From the NCBI GenBank assembly GCA_963743275.1, contig CAVUPB010000006.1, positions 575,708 through 639,707 on the forward strand: DNA of 64,000 nucleotides, read 5' to 3'. The position numbers were made by a program, and so were the translations under genes. The first letter of the stretch is position 1. Every line of letters begins with the position of its first letter. The stretch comes from JALYLC01 sp963743275 (GTDB lineage: Bacteria > Actinomycetota > Thermoleophilia > Gaiellales > JALYLC01). This document shows, piece after piece, positions 17,271 to 26,075 of the stretch. The notes below the pieces were generated by a model. It did not search any database, was not told where the DNA came from, and saw only the letters and a program-made list of their open reading frames with translations.

Positions 17271-17984
17271 ATGGCGACCGCAAACCTCTCCGGCGATCTC
17301 ACCGCTGACGACGTCGCGCGCCTCGCGGAGCACTTCGAGCCGCTGCGCGCAGAGGAGCTCGTGGAGTTCGCGGCCGAGCAGTTCGGCGGCCGCATGGTGC
17401 TCACGTGCTCGTGGCAGATGGGCACCTCGATCCTCGCGCACATGACGCGCGAGGTCGCGCCGCAGACGCGCCTCGTCGAGATCGACACCGGCCTGCTCTT
17501 CCCCGAGACGCACGCCACGCGCGAGCGCCTGGTCGAGCTCTACGGGCTCGAGGTCGAGACGCTGCGCCCGCTGCAGACGGTCGAGCAGCAGGCCGCCGCG
17601 CACGGCGACAAGCTCTGGGAGCGCGACCCCGACCGCTGCTGCGGCATGCGCAAGGTCGAGCCGCTCGAGCGCGCGATCCGCGACGCCGACGCGTGGCTGA
17701 CCGGCATCCGCCGCGATCAGACCCGGCAGCGCGCGGCCGCGCCCAAGCTCGTGTTCGACGCGCGCCGCGGCGTCGTCAAGGTGCAGCCGCTCGTGGACTG
17801 GAGCGAGCGCGACTGCTGGCGCTACATCTCGCGCAACGGCATCCCGTACAACGAGCTGCACGACCGCGGCTTCCCGTCGATCGGATGCATGCCGTGCACG
17901 CGCGCAGCCGCGAGCGGCGAGGACGCGCGCGCGGGACGCTGGGCCGGCACCGGCAAGACGGAGTGCGGCCTGCACGTCGCCTGA
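17271..17984 (+). CDS. cysH: Phosphoadenylyl/adenylyl-sulfate reductase
   Basis: A 237-residue CysH-family protein that reduces activated sulfate to sulfite with thioredoxin. The PAPS-reductase core (VLTCSWQMGTSILAHM, VEIDTGLLFPET, TGIRRDQ) is followed by the C-terminal catalytic ECGLH with Cys232. Two cysteine pairs, Cys123-Cys124 (DRCCGMRK) and Cys206/Cys209 (IGCMPCTR), are the 4Fe-4S ligands typical of APS-type enzymes, so APS is the more likely substrate. The ATG is leaderless by the pattern used here. No cysD/N is in the window. Confidence 0.92.
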   Translation: MATANLSGDLTADDVARLAEHFEPLRAEELVEFAAEQFGGRMVLTCSWQMGTSILAHMTREVAPQTRLVEIDTGLLFPETHATRERLVELYGLEVETLRPLQTVEQQAAAHGDKLWERDPDRCCGMRKVEPLERAIRDADAWLTGIRRDQTRQRAAAPKLVFDARRGVVKVQPLVDWSERDCWRYISRNGIPYNELHDRGFPSIGCMPCTRAAASGEDARAGRWAGTGKTECGLHVA

Positions 17985-17999
17985 GGCCGAGACGGGGTA

Positions 18000-18019
18000 C
18001 TCCCCCCCGGAAAGGGGAG
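18000..18019 (+). terminator. Hairpin after cysH
   Basis: CTCCCC and GGGGAG arms enclose an 8-base loop, 15 bases past the cysH stop. No T-run follows; it may act as a weak or Rho-assisted terminator. Confidence 0.45.
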
Positions 18020-18092
18020 GTGCGTGCGATCACATGTCCGCTATCACTCGTTGAGGCAGAACGTACCTCGACTGGAGTGGCCCGGCACTGAC

Positions 18093-18656
18093 ATGAAACG
18101 TCGCCTCGACTCGATCATCATCGGAGGCGCGATGCTCTTCGGGGGCATCGCGCACCGCCGCGCAGACCACGTCTCGAAGCAGGTCGAGGAGCTCGGCGAG
18201 GCCGTCGAGGCCGTCGAGGAGCAGCTGCGCGAGGCCGACGAGCGCGCAGCCCGGCCGCCGGTGCCGGGCATGCCGCTGCCGACGGGCTACGGCCTCCAGG
18301 TACGCGGCCCGGACGACGAGAGCATCGTCCTCCCGGTCTGCCTTCCGCCCGGCTTCGAGCTGGCCTCGATGGTGCTCTGCCCGGAATTCCTGCCGCGCGA
18401 CCAGCCGCAGCCCGAGCGGGCGGCGCCTCCGGCTCCCGCGCCGGCCGCCGCAGCTCCCGCAGCCGAGGAGCCCGCGGCGCCTCCGCGGCGGCCCGAGCCG
18501 ACGCCGGCCGTCGCGCGCGAGCGCTTCAGCGGCACGTTGCAATACGTCTTCGGCAACGACCCGGGCTACAGCGTCGACGACAGCTTCGGCGGCGAGGTCG
18601 AGAGCGAGCCGCCCCGGCCGGCGCGCACGAGCGGCATCGAGACGCACCACCTCTGA
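18093..18656 (+). CDS. Hypothetical protein with coiled coil and Pro/Ala-rich linker
   Basis: A 187-residue protein of no family I know. A short basic-hydrophobic N-terminus (MKRRLDSIIIGGAMLFGGI) could be a membrane anchor or amphipathic helix; residues ~28-55 form a heptad-like charged coiled coil; then comes a compact stretch with two cysteines, a Pro/Ala-rich linker at about residues 115-145, and a tail ending SGIETHHL. The ATG at 18093 is chosen because the following residues look like a real N-terminus. It sits between cysH and the polysaccharide operon, apparently on its own. Confidence 0.55.
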   Translation: MKRRLDSIIIGGAMLFGGIAHRRADHVSKQVEELGEAVEAVEEQLREADERAARPPVPGMPLPTGYGLQVRGPDDESIVLPVCLPPGFELASMVLCPEFLPRDQPQPERAAPPAPAPAAAAPAAEEPAAPPRRPEPTPAVARERFSGTLQYVFGNDPGYSVDDSFGGEVESEPPRPARTSGIETHHL

Positions 18657-18711
18657 GGCAACGCGCCGCCTGCCTGAGGTGAGGGCGGGCGGCCGGGCGG
18701 GTTCGTGCACG

Positions 18712-18717
18712 TAGGAT
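18712..18717 (+). promoter_or_regulatory. -10 element of the first polysaccharide operon
   Basis: TAGGAT ends seven bases before ATG 18725, with no Shine-Dalgarno; it would drive the five coupled genes to 24477. Confidence 0.6.
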
Positions 18718-18724
18718 CCGCCCG

Positions 18725-19975
18725 ATGCAGCGCGCAGTCGCGATCGCACTCGCGGTGGGACTGCTCGCCGCCTCCGCCGGCGCGTTCGCGCTCGCGCAGG
18801 TGCTCAAGCTCGAGCGCTCGCCGATCGAGGCCATCACCGTCGACCCGACGCCGAACCACGGGCGCGGGAAGCTCGATCTGCACGACAGCGCGCTCTTCTC
18901 GCCGCGCTGCTCGGCTCCGTGCGTCGCGTCCGCGCAGGTGCGCTTCCGCGTGCACACCTCGGGCCCCGTGCGCGCCGAGGTCGTCGACGCGAGCGGGCGG
19001 GTCGTGCGCGACCTCGGCGCGCTGCCGCATCCGGGCGGGCGCGTGGTGGCGCGCTGGGACGGGCGGGATGCGGCCGGCAAGCCGGCGGCGGACGGCTCCT
19101 ACCGCCTGAAGGTCAGCCTCTCGGGCCGGCACATCGAGCTGCTCAACCGGATCGCGCTGGACACCTCCGTCGGCGTGCTCGGGACGAACGTCTCGCGCCG
19201 GGTGATCTCGCCCGACTGCGACACCCGGGGCGACCGCGTGACAGTGGTCGTGCGGGGGAGCGAGCAGCTCGCCGGCCTCCGCCTCGAGGTCAGGGACGGC
19301 CTGCGCGTCGTGCGCACGGTGCGGCTGCGCAAGCGCGCGCGGGCTCTCGCGATCAGCTGGCCGCCGTATGCCGGCAAGCGCTGCACGACGGCGGCCGACG
19401 GCCGCTACCGGCTGCGCGTGCTCGCCCGGGACGTGGCGGGCAACGTCCGCGCCATCGACGCCGGCGCGCTCACGGCGCGCGGCGTGGAGCTCTCGCTGCC
19501 CGACCGCTCGGTCATGGCCGGGCGGCGCCTGCGCGTCGGCATCTCGGCCGACGCGCGCGGTCTGCGCCTCGACCTCGCCCGTCTCGGCGGAGCGCCGGCG
19601 GTGCTCGCGCGCCGCACGCATGCGCCGGCGGCCGTCACGCGCCTGCCTGCCGGCCTGGCGGGCGGCGTCTACGTCGTGAGCAACCGGCACGCCGGGCGCA
19701 GCTACCGCGCGCTGCTGCCCGTGCGCGGCGCGCGGCCCGCCCGCGTCGCGCTCCTGATCGACGGGCGCTCGAGTGCCGTGCTCGCACCGTTCCAGCGACG
19801 GCTCGACGCGCTCGGCATCCGCTTCGACGCGGTCACCCTGCGCGATCTCGCGGTACCCGGGTCCGGCGGCTATCGCGTCCTCGTCGTTCCCCCGGTCAAC
19901 GGCAGTCGGGCCGAGATCGCCGGCGTGCAGCTCGTGACGACGCTCGCCGGCATCACGCCCGGGCTCGGCTCGTGA
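18725..19975 (+). CDS. Secreted protein with FlgD-type Ig-like domains
   Basis: 416 residues with a signal peptide (about residues 1-24, ALAVGLLAASAGAFALA). Two FlgD_ig-like repeats are visible, each ending in the typical W-D-G-R-D-x-x-G-x-x-x-x-x-G-x-Y pattern (ARWDGRDAAGKPAADGSYRL near residue 117, and a second copy with KRCTTAADGRYRL near 220). The C-terminal third has an N-A-N-domain look (ARVALLIDGRSSAVLAPFQRRL). It leads the operon for an O-antigen ligase-like protein and likely works outside the membrane, perhaps binding the product polymer. Its exact role is unknown. Confidence 0.65.
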   Translation: MQRAVAIALAVGLLAASAGAFALAQVLKLERSPIEAITVDPTPNHGRGKLDLHDSALFSPRCSAPCVASAQVRFRVHTSGPVRAEVVDASGRVVRDLGALPHPGGRVVARWDGRDAAGKPAADGSYRLKVSLSGRHIELLNRIALDTSVGVLGTNVSRRVISPDCDTRGDRVTVVVRGSEQLAGLRLEVRDGLRVVRTVRLRKRARALAISWPPYAGKRCTTAADGRYRLRVLARDVAGNVRAIDAGALTARGVELSLPDRSVMAGRRLRVGISADARGLRLDLARLGGAPAVLARRTHAPAAVTRLPAGLAGGVYVVSNRHAGRSYRALLPVRGARPARVALLIDGRSSAVLAPFQRRLDALGIRFDAVTLRDLAVPGSGGYRVLVVPPVNGSRAEIAGVQLVTTLAGITPGLGS

Positions 19976-21384
19976 TCCCGGCCGCCCTCGCCCTGGCCGG
20001 TGCCGCGGGCCTCGCCGGCCTCGTGACCCGGAGCGACCGCGCGGGACGGCTCGCGGCGCTGCTGCTGCTGGCCGGAGGGACGCTCGCGCTGCTCGGCTGG
20101 CTCGGCGTCGCCCACACGTTGCGCGCGCACGCGGCGCCGGCCGCGGGCGCGCTCGTCGTCGCGCTCGCGCTCGGGGTGGCCGCCGCGCGGGCGCTGCAGC
20201 GCTGGCCGCTCGCCCTGCCGTTCGCCGCGTGCCTCGCGGCGCCGTTCCGCTTCCCGGTGCACATCGGCAGCCAGGACGCGAACCTGCTCGTCCCGCTCTA
20301 TGCCGTGATCGGGGTGGCGTGGCTCGCGCTCGTCCTCGACGTGCTGCGCGACGGCGGGCCCGTCCGCCTCCCGCCGCGCGCGCTCGCGCTCCCGCTGCTG
20401 CTGCTCGTCGCCTGGGAGAGCGCGTCGCTCGCGTGGAGCGCGAGCGCGACCGAGGGCGCCAAGGCGCTCGCGTTCTACGCCCTGCCCTTCGGCCTCCTGC
20501 TCGCGGCGCTCGTCGCGCACCCGCCGCCGCGCCCGCGGCTCGCCGACCTGCTGCGCCTGCAGGTCGCCCTCGCGCTCGCATTCGCCGCGATCGGCGTCTA
20601 CCAGCTGCTCCGCCACGACATCTGGTGGAACCGCAAGCTGATGGTGTCCAACGCGTTCAGCTCGTTCTTCCGCGTCAACTCGGTCTTCTACGACCCGTCG
20701 ATCTTCGGCCGCTACCTCACGGTCACGATCACGCTCGTCTTCGCGTCGCTGCTGTTCGGGTCGGTGCGGAGGCCGCTCGTCGCGGGCGCCTCGGCGGCGC
20801 TCGCGTGGGTCGGCATCCTCACGTCGTACTCGCAGTCGGCCTTCGTCGCGCTCTGCACCGCCGTCGCGGCGGGCCTCGTGATGGTGTTCGGGCGGCGGCT
20901 CGCGTGGCTGCTCCTGCTCGCGGCCGTCGTCGTGGGCGCGGGGATCCTGGCGGTCCCGTCCGTGCGCAACTCGGGCGCCGACCGCGTGACCTCGGAGCGC
21001 TCGCAGCTCGTGGGCGACGGCCTGCGGCTGTTCCGCCACCACCCGCTCGCGGGCGTCGGCCTCGGCGGATCGACCGAGGCGGCGCGCGACCGGACGGCGC
21101 GCGGGCGCGCCGTCCGGCATGCGCAGCACGTGATGCCGCTGACGATCGCCTCCGAGCTCGGGATCGTCGGCCTGATCCTCGTCGGCTGGCTGCTGACGGT
21201 GCTGGCGCGCCTCGCGCTCGCCCGCGGTGTCGCCCGGCCGGAGCGCCTGGCGCTCGGGCTCGCGCTGCTCGCGATCGCGGTGCACTCGCTCTTCTACGCG
21301 GCCTTCTTCGAGGATCCGCTGACCTGGGGGCTGGCAGCGCTGCTCGCAGCCTGCGCCGCGCCTGGCATGATCGAGAACCGATGA
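19972..21384 (+). CDS. O-antigen ligase/polymerase-like membrane protein
   Basis: A 470-residue polytopic protein with about ten to twelve hydrophobic segments and the Wzy_C/WaaL-type region: a large loop containing NSVFYDPSIFGRYLTVTI, and a later loop with HHPLAGVGLGG and RAVRHAQHVMPLTIASELGIVG, where His and Arg residues of the family sit. It should join oligosaccharide units on the outer face of the membrane. GTG 19972 shares GTGA with the upstream stop. A second protein of this class is at 41863. Confidence 0.8.
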   Translation: MIPAALALAGAAGLAGLVTRSDRAGRLAALLLLAGGTLALLGWLGVAHTLRAHAAPAAGALVVALALGVAAARALQRWPLALPFAACLAAPFRFPVHIGSQDANLLVPLYAVIGVAWLALVLDVLRDGGPVRLPPRALALPLLLLVAWESASLAWSASATEGAKALAFYALPFGLLLAALVAHPPPRPRLADLLRLQVALALAFAAIGVYQLLRHDIWWNRKLMVSNAFSSFFRVNSVFYDPSIFGRYLTVTITLVFASLLFGSVRRPLVAGASAALAWVGILTSYSQSAFVALCTAVAAGLVMVFGRRLAWLLLLAAVVVGAGILAVPSVRNSGADRVTSERSQLVGDGLRLFRHHPLAGVGLGGSTEAARDRTARGRAVRHAQHVMPLTIASELGIVGLILVGWLLTVLARLALARGVARPERLALGLALLAIAVHSLFYAAFFEDPLTWGLAALLAACAAPGMIENR

Positions 21385-22016
21385 TCGAGGGCCTGAAACG
21401 GGTGCTGGTGCTCGCCCCGCACACCGACGACGGCGAGTTCGGCTGCGGAGGCGCGATGGCACGGCTCGCCGAGCGCGGCGCCGAGGTGCGCCAGATCGCC
21501 TTCTCGATCGCGTCGCGCTCGCTGCCCGAGGGCTTCGCGGCCGACACGCTCGTGCACGAGTCGCGCGCCGCGTCGGAGGCGCTCGGCCTGGCCGCCGGCG
21601 CGCTCACCGTCCACGACTTCGAGGTGCGCACGTTCCCGCAGGTGCGCCAGGAGATCCTCGAGCTGCTGATCGCCGCGCAGCGCGACTTCGAGCCCGAGAT
21701 GGTGCTGATGCCCACGCTCGGCGACATCCACCAGGATCATCACACGATCGCGGCCGAGGGCCTGCGCGCGTTCAAGCGCACGACGATCCTGGGCTACGAG
21801 ATCCCCTGGAACCAGTTCCGCTTCGCCAAGCAGGCCTACGTCGTGCTCGAGGAGCGGCACCTCCAGGCGAAGGTGGGCGCGCTCGCGTGCTATCGCTCGC
21901 AGCAGCACCGCAACTACGCGAACGAGGAGTACATCCGCAACCTCGCGCGCACCCATGGCATCGAGATCGGCCGGCCGTTCGCCGAGTGCTTCGAAGTCGT
22001 GCGGTGGGTCGTGTGA
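21381..22016 (+). CDS. PIG-L/LmbE-family deacetylase
   Basis: A 211-residue zinc-dependent N-deacetylase of the LmbE/PIG-L family. The first zinc motif APHTDDGEFGCGG (usual form P-H-x-D-D) and the second motif LGDIHQDHHT are present. The family removes acetyl groups from GlcNAc-type sugars; here it probably modifies an intermediate or sugar of the locus polysaccharide. It is coupled on both sides (ATGA, GTGA). A free amine made here could be the acceptor for the ATP-grasp ligase encoded next, which is inference. Confidence 0.85.
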   Translation: MIEGLKRVLVLAPHTDDGEFGCGGAMARLAERGAEVRQIAFSIASRSLPEGFAADTLVHESRAASEALGLAAGALTVHDFEVRTFPQVRQEILELLIAAQRDFEPEMVLMPTLGDIHQDHHTIAAEGLRAFKRTTILGYEIPWNQFRFAKQAYVVLEERHLQAKVGALACYRSQQHRNYANEEYIRNLARTHGIEIGRPFAECFEVVRWVV

Positions 22017-23047
22017 CGCTGCGCCCGCTGCGCGTCCTGCTCACGGCTTCCGGCGCCCCCGGGGCAGCGCGGCTCATCCGGGCCCTGCGGGAGAACGGCG
22101 AGCGCGAGCTCGCGGTGATCGGCACCGACATGAGCGAGCGCAGCGGCGGGCGCTTCCTGTGCGACGCGTTCCACGTCGTGCCGCCGGGATCGAGCGACGA
22201 GTTCGCGCCGGCCGTGGCCGCGCTCGCGGCGCGCGAGGGCGCCGACGTGGTGTTCCCGCAGTCGAGCGGCGAGGTCGTGCAGTTCGCCGCCAACCGGGCG
22301 CTCTTCGCGATGCCGGTGATGGTCGCCTCGCCCGAGGCGATCGCCGCCTGCGACGACAAGGCGCAGACGATGGCGCTGGCCGAGCGGGCGGGGGTGAAGG
22401 CCCCGCGCACGCACCTGGCGCGCACGCCGGCCGAGTTCCGCGCGGCCGCGGCCGCGCTCGGCTATCCCGGGCGCGACGTCTGCATGAAGCCGCCGAAGGC
22501 CAAGGGCTCGCGGGGCTTCCGCGTGCTCTCGGCCACCGTCGATCGCCGGCATGCGCTGCTGGAGGCCCGGCCGGGGCCGCTGCCGCTGTCGCTCGACGAG
22601 GCGCTCGAGGCGATCGGCGAGGACGACTTCCCGCCGCTGCTCGTGATGGAGCTGGCGACGGGCAAGGAGCACACCGTCGACGGCATCTGCCGTGGCGGCC
22701 GCATGCTGCTCGGGCACGCCAAGACGCGCGAGGCGATGCGCGCGGGGCTCGCGATGTACTTCGAGACGAGCGCGCAGCCGGCGCTCGAGGACGCCGCGCG
22801 GCGGCTCGTGCGCGAGCTCGCGCTCGACTGGTTCGTGAACGTGCAGTTCATCGGGGAGCATCTGCTCGAGATCAACCCGCGGATCTCCACGATCGTCTAC
22901 CAGGACGACCTCAACCTGCCCTACCTGGCCGTCCGGCTCGCCCTCGGCGAGCTCGGCGAGGAGCAGCTCGGCGCGCATCAGGCCGCCGTGCGCACGACGC
23001 GCCGCGCGCTGCGCTACTACGACCAGGTCGAGTACGACGAGCCATGA
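22013..23047 (+). CDS. ATP-grasp ligase (carbamoyl-phosphate synthase-like)
   Basis: A 344-residue ATP-grasp protein: a pre-ATP-grasp Rossmann-like N-domain (RVLLTASGAPGAARLIRAL), then the ATP-grasp fold with DVCMKPPKAKGSRGFRVL, LLVMELATGKEHTVDG and LLEINPRIST, supplying the ATP lysine and Mg-binding Glu/Asn. Such enzymes join carboxylates to amines or thiols through acyl-phosphates. GTG 22013 shares GTGA with the deacetylase stop. It is one of four ATP-grasp genes in the island. Confidence 0.82.
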   Translation: MTLRPLRVLLTASGAPGAARLIRALRENGERELAVIGTDMSERSGGRFLCDAFHVVPPGSSDEFAPAVAALAAREGADVVFPQSSGEVVQFAANRALFAMPVMVASPEAIAACDDKAQTMALAERAGVKAPRTHLARTPAEFRAAAAALGYPGRDVCMKPPKAKGSRGFRVLSATVDRRHALLEARPGPLPLSLDEALEAIGEDDFPPLLVMELATGKEHTVDGICRGGRMLLGHAKTREAMRAGLAMYFETSAQPALEDAARRLVRELALDWFVNVQFIGEHLLEINPRISTIVYQDDLNLPYLAVRLALGELGEEQLGAHQAAVRTTRRALRYYDQVEYDEP

Positions 23048-24477
23048 GCGGCGGCGCTCCCCGCGCTCGCCTGCGGACTCTCGCCGGTCAGTCGGTCGTC
23101 TACGGGATCGGCCCGGTGGTCGCGCGCTTCGCCGGCCTGCTGCTGCTGCCGATCTACACCCGCCACCTGGGGCATGTCGAGGTCGGCAACGTCGGCCAGG
23201 TCGTGGCGCTCGTGGCCGTGGGCGCGACGGTCGCGCAACTCGGCCTCGTCAACGCGCTCTTCCGCTTCGCCGCCGAGCGCGAGGGTGACGAGCGCTTCGC
23301 GGTCGCCCGCACGGCGATCGCCATCTGCGCGGCGGCGGGCACCGCGCTCGCCGCCGCCGCCGCGCTCGCGACCCCGGTCGCCGCGCCGCTCTTCCTCGGC
23401 GACGGCAACGAGGGCCTCTGGCTCGTGGCCTGCGCGGGTCTCCTGATCTCGCTGCTCTACGAGCCGTGCGCGGGCCTCTACCGGGTCGAGCAGCGGCCTC
23501 AGCGCTTCCTCATGGTGACGCTCGTCAACGTGGCGGTCACCGTCACCATCAGCGTCGTCTGGATCGTCCACTTCGACGGCCGTGCGTTCGCCCTGGTGAC
23601 CGGCTCCTTCACGGGCACGCTCGTGGCCCTCGCCGTCGTCCTGTGGGACCGGCGCGACGCGCTCTTCGGGCCCGTCGACCGTAGCCTCGCGGGGCCGCTG
23701 CTGCGCTTCGGACTCCCCTTCATGCCCTCGCGCGTGGCGCTCTGGGCGCTCAACCTCTCCAACCGGCTGCTGGTCGCCTGGCTCGCGACCCGGGCGCTCG
23801 CGGGCGTGTTCGTGGTGGCCGCGAACCTCGCGCAGGCGGTCGCGCTGCTCGTGACCGCCTTCCAGCTCGCCTGGCCGCCGTTTGCGTACGGCATCCGGGA
23901 CGACGAGGAGGCACGCGTCGTCTATCGCTCCGTGCTCACGCTGTGGCTGCTCGTCGCGCTCGCGGTCGTGCTGCCGCTCGCGCTCGCCCGCGAGTGGCTG
24001 ATCGCGGTGCTCGCGGGTGAGCAGTGGCGCGGCGGCGCCGATGCCATGGCGCTGACGGCGCTCGGCCTCGCCTTCTACGGGGCCTATTACGTCGTCGGCG
24101 TCGCGGTCGGACGCGCCAAGCGGACGCAGCTCAACTGGATCGTGACCGGCATCGCGGCCGTCACCAACGTCGTGCTCTGCATCATCCTGATCCCGGGCCA
24201 CGGAGCGACCGGCGCGGGTGCCGCGACCGCCGTCGCCTACATCCTGATGGCGGTGCTCATGGTCGTGCGCGGCAACTACGTCTTTCCCGTGGGCTACGAC
24301 TGGGCGAGACTGGCCGCCCTGTGCCTGCTCGCGGCGGGCCTGTTCGCCCTGGGCGAGGCGCTGTTCGCCGCGCGCGGGGCGCACGGGGTCGCCGGCCGCC
24401 TCGTGCTCGCCGCGCTCTTCGTCCCGCTCGCGCTCATCGCAGATCGGGGAGCGCGCGCCGCAACGCCTCGGCCGTGA
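23044..24477 (+). CDS. Wzx-type flippase (MOP superfamily)
   Basis: 477 residues with about fourteen hydrophobic segments in the arrangement of polysaccharide flippases of the MATE/MOP group: an N-terminal basic stretch, QSVVYGIGPVVARFAGLLLLPIYTRHL in helix 1, and repeats of small-residue-rich helices. It should move lipid-linked oligosaccharide across the membrane for the polymerase encoded upstream. It is last in the coupled operon from 18725, and its 3' end overlaps the convergent membrane glycosyltransferase by 44 bases. Confidence 0.85.
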   Translation: MSGGAPRARLRTLAGQSVVYGIGPVVARFAGLLLLPIYTRHLGHVEVGNVGQVVALVAVGATVAQLGLVNALFRFAAEREGDERFAVARTAIAICAAAGTALAAAAALATPVAAPLFLGDGNEGLWLVACAGLLISLLYEPCAGLYRVEQRPQRFLMVTLVNVAVTVTISVVWIVHFDGRAFALVTGSFTGTLVALAVVLWDRRDALFGPVDRSLAGPLLRFGLPFMPSRVALWALNLSNRLLVAWLATRALAGVFVVAANLAQAVALLVTAFQLAWPPFAYGIRDDEEARVVYRSVLTLWLLVALAVVLPLALAREWLIAVLAGEQWRGGADAMALTALGLAFYGAYYVVGVAVGRAKRTQLNWIVTGIAAVTNVVLCIILIPGHGATGAGAATAVAYILMAVLMVVRGNYVFPVGYDWARLAALCLLAAGLFALGEALFAARGAHGVAGRLVLAALFVPLALIADRGARAATPRP

Positions 24478-26053
24478 CGGCCGCCTGCTCGCTGGGCGCG
24501 CGCGCCGGTGCGGACAGCTCCTGCGCCGCCTCGAACACGCGCAGCCCCGCGCGGGCGAACGCCTCCGCGGTCGGCACGGGCGCGCGCGTCCGCACGAGCA
24601 CGAACCACGTCCCGAACGTCGCCACCTCGTAGTCGGCCGCGAGGCCGCTGCGGAAGCGCTCGTAGCGCGCGTCGCTCGTGCCGCGCAGCGCGACGTACCA
24701 GCCGTGGGCGATGGGTCCGTGCAGGCGCTTGAGGGAGCGCACGATCAGCGCCGGCTCGGAGCGCGCGGTGCCGCGCGCCGATGCGAGGGCGTCGTTGCGG
24801 CCAGGCGAGAGGACGCCCGCCGCGAACGCCTCGTCGTAGCCGAGGAAGAGGTCGTTGCGCGCAAAATTGTTGCGCAGGTAACCGGCGGCGCTGCCGAGGT
24901 CGGCCTTCCGCAGCGCCCACGCGTCGCCGCGGAAGCGGTAGTCCGGGAGGCGCCCACCGCGCGTCGCCTCGACCGCGCACACGAGCACGGCGGCGGCCAG
25001 CGCCGCTGCGACGGCGCCGCGCCACCCCAGGAACCGGCCGAGCGTCGCCGCGCCGCAGGCGATCGCGATGCCGGCCAGCGGCAGCGTCTCGATCACGTAG
25101 CGCACGTGGTTGTCCGAGTTCGGGATACGCACGACGGCGAGCACGAGCAGCGGCAGGAAGAGCCACGCGGCGATCAGCACCGCGCGCCCGCTGCCGCTGC
25201 GGGCGATCGTGACGAGGCCGACGAGCGCAAGCGCGGCGCAGATCACGAGGTAGAGCGCGATCAGGCCGCCCGAGCGCGGCACGCCGGCGAAGTGCGCTCC
25301 CGCCTGTGCGGCGACGTCGGGCAGCGAGGGCTTCGGGATCGACGCCCCGGGGGGCTGCGGCACCTTGTCGAGGCGCGAGGCGAGCACGAGGTAGCCGATG
25401 CCGAGCGGCGCGGTGCCTGCGATCACGCCCGCGGCGGCGTAGAGCGGACGGCGCCAGGCCGAGCGCTCGCGCACCTGCAGGAGCTTCGCGAGCACCGCGA
25501 GCGCGGCGATGAGTCCGACGATCACGCCGTAGGGGTGCGTGTAGGTCGTCAGCACGAGCAATGCGGCCGTGCCCGTCCAGTACTGCGGCTCGTCGGTGTC
25601 GAGCGCGCGCACGAGACACCACAGCGCGAGCGCGCTGAACGCGAGGAAGAGCGAGTACATGCGCGCGAAGTCGCCGTAGAAGAGCGCGACCGGCGAGAGC
25701 GCGACGATCCACGCCGCCGCGGCGCCGACGGCTGCGCCGGCGAGCGCGCGCCCGAGCAGGCCGACGGCGACGATCGCGAGCAGCAGCCCGAGCGCGGAGA
25801 TCGCGCGCGTCGCCACCAGCCCGCCGCCGAACTCGGCGACGACCTTGGCGAGCAGGAAGTGCAGCGGGGCGCCGCCGCGCACGAGCTGCACCGTCTCGAG
25901 CAGCTCGCCGAGCGGACGGCGCGCGACCATGACCGCCAGGGCCTCGTCGCGGTGCATGACGCGGTCGCCGAGGAAGGGCAGGAGACGAGCGGCCGCCACG
26001 GCGCAGGCGGCGGCGATGCTCGCGCGGTAGGCCAGCGCCGGGGTCGGTTGCAC
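24434..26053 (-). CDS. GT39/ArnT-like membrane glycosyltransferase
   Basis: 539 residues with an N-terminal membrane segment followed by the catalytic-loop signature of GT-C enzymes (VMHRDEALAVMVARRPLGELL), about ten further membrane helices, and a soluble C-terminal domain. These enzymes use polyprenyl-phosphate sugars on the outer membrane face. I choose GTG 26053 because TACCCT lies six bases upstream on the minus strand; an upstream extension is possible but of unlikely composition. It shares its promoter core with the divergent deacetylase gene. Confidence 0.8.
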   Translation of the reverse strand: MQPTPALAYRASIAAACAVAAARLLPFLGDRVMHRDEALAVMVARRPLGELLETVQLVRGGAPLHFLLAKVVAEFGGGLVATRAISALGLLLAIVAVGLLGRALAGAAVGAAAAWIVALSPVALFYGDFARMYSLFLAFSALALWCLVRALDTDEPQYWTGTAALLVLTTYTHPYGVIVGLIAALAVLAKLLQVRERSAWRRPLYAAAGVIAGTAPLGIGYLVLASRLDKVPQPPGASIPKPSLPDVAAQAGAHFAGVPRSGGLIALYLVICAALALVGLVTIARSGSGRAVLIAAWLFLPLLVLAVVRIPNSDNHVRYVIETLPLAGIAIACGAATLGRFLGWRGAVAAALAAAVLVCAVEATRGGRLPDYRFRGDAWALRKADLGSAAGYLRNNFARNDLFLGYDEAFAAGVLSPGRNDALASARGTARSEPALIVRSLKRLHGPIAHGWYVALRGTSDARYERFRSGLAADYEVATFGTWFVLVRTRAPVPTAEAFARAGLRVFEAAQELSAPARAPSEQAAVTAEALRRALPDLR

Positions 26054-26059
26054 CCCGCA

Positions 26060-26069
26060 AGGGTAGGAT
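26060..26069. promoter_or_regulatory. Overlapping divergent -10 elements sharing one TA step
   Basis: AGGGTAGGAT contains TACCCT on the minus strand (complement of 26060-26065) and TAGGAT on the plus strand (26064-26069), overlapping at the TA. Each is six bases from a start: GTG 26053 (minus) and GTG 26076 (plus). Confidence 0.65.
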
Positions 26070-26075
26070 GCGCGC

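Noticed and set aside
18925..18960. Cysteine cluster in the FlgD-Ig protein as a metal site
   Set aside because: Only two or three cysteines lie in a likely disulfide setting of a secreted protein; no motif supports metal binding.
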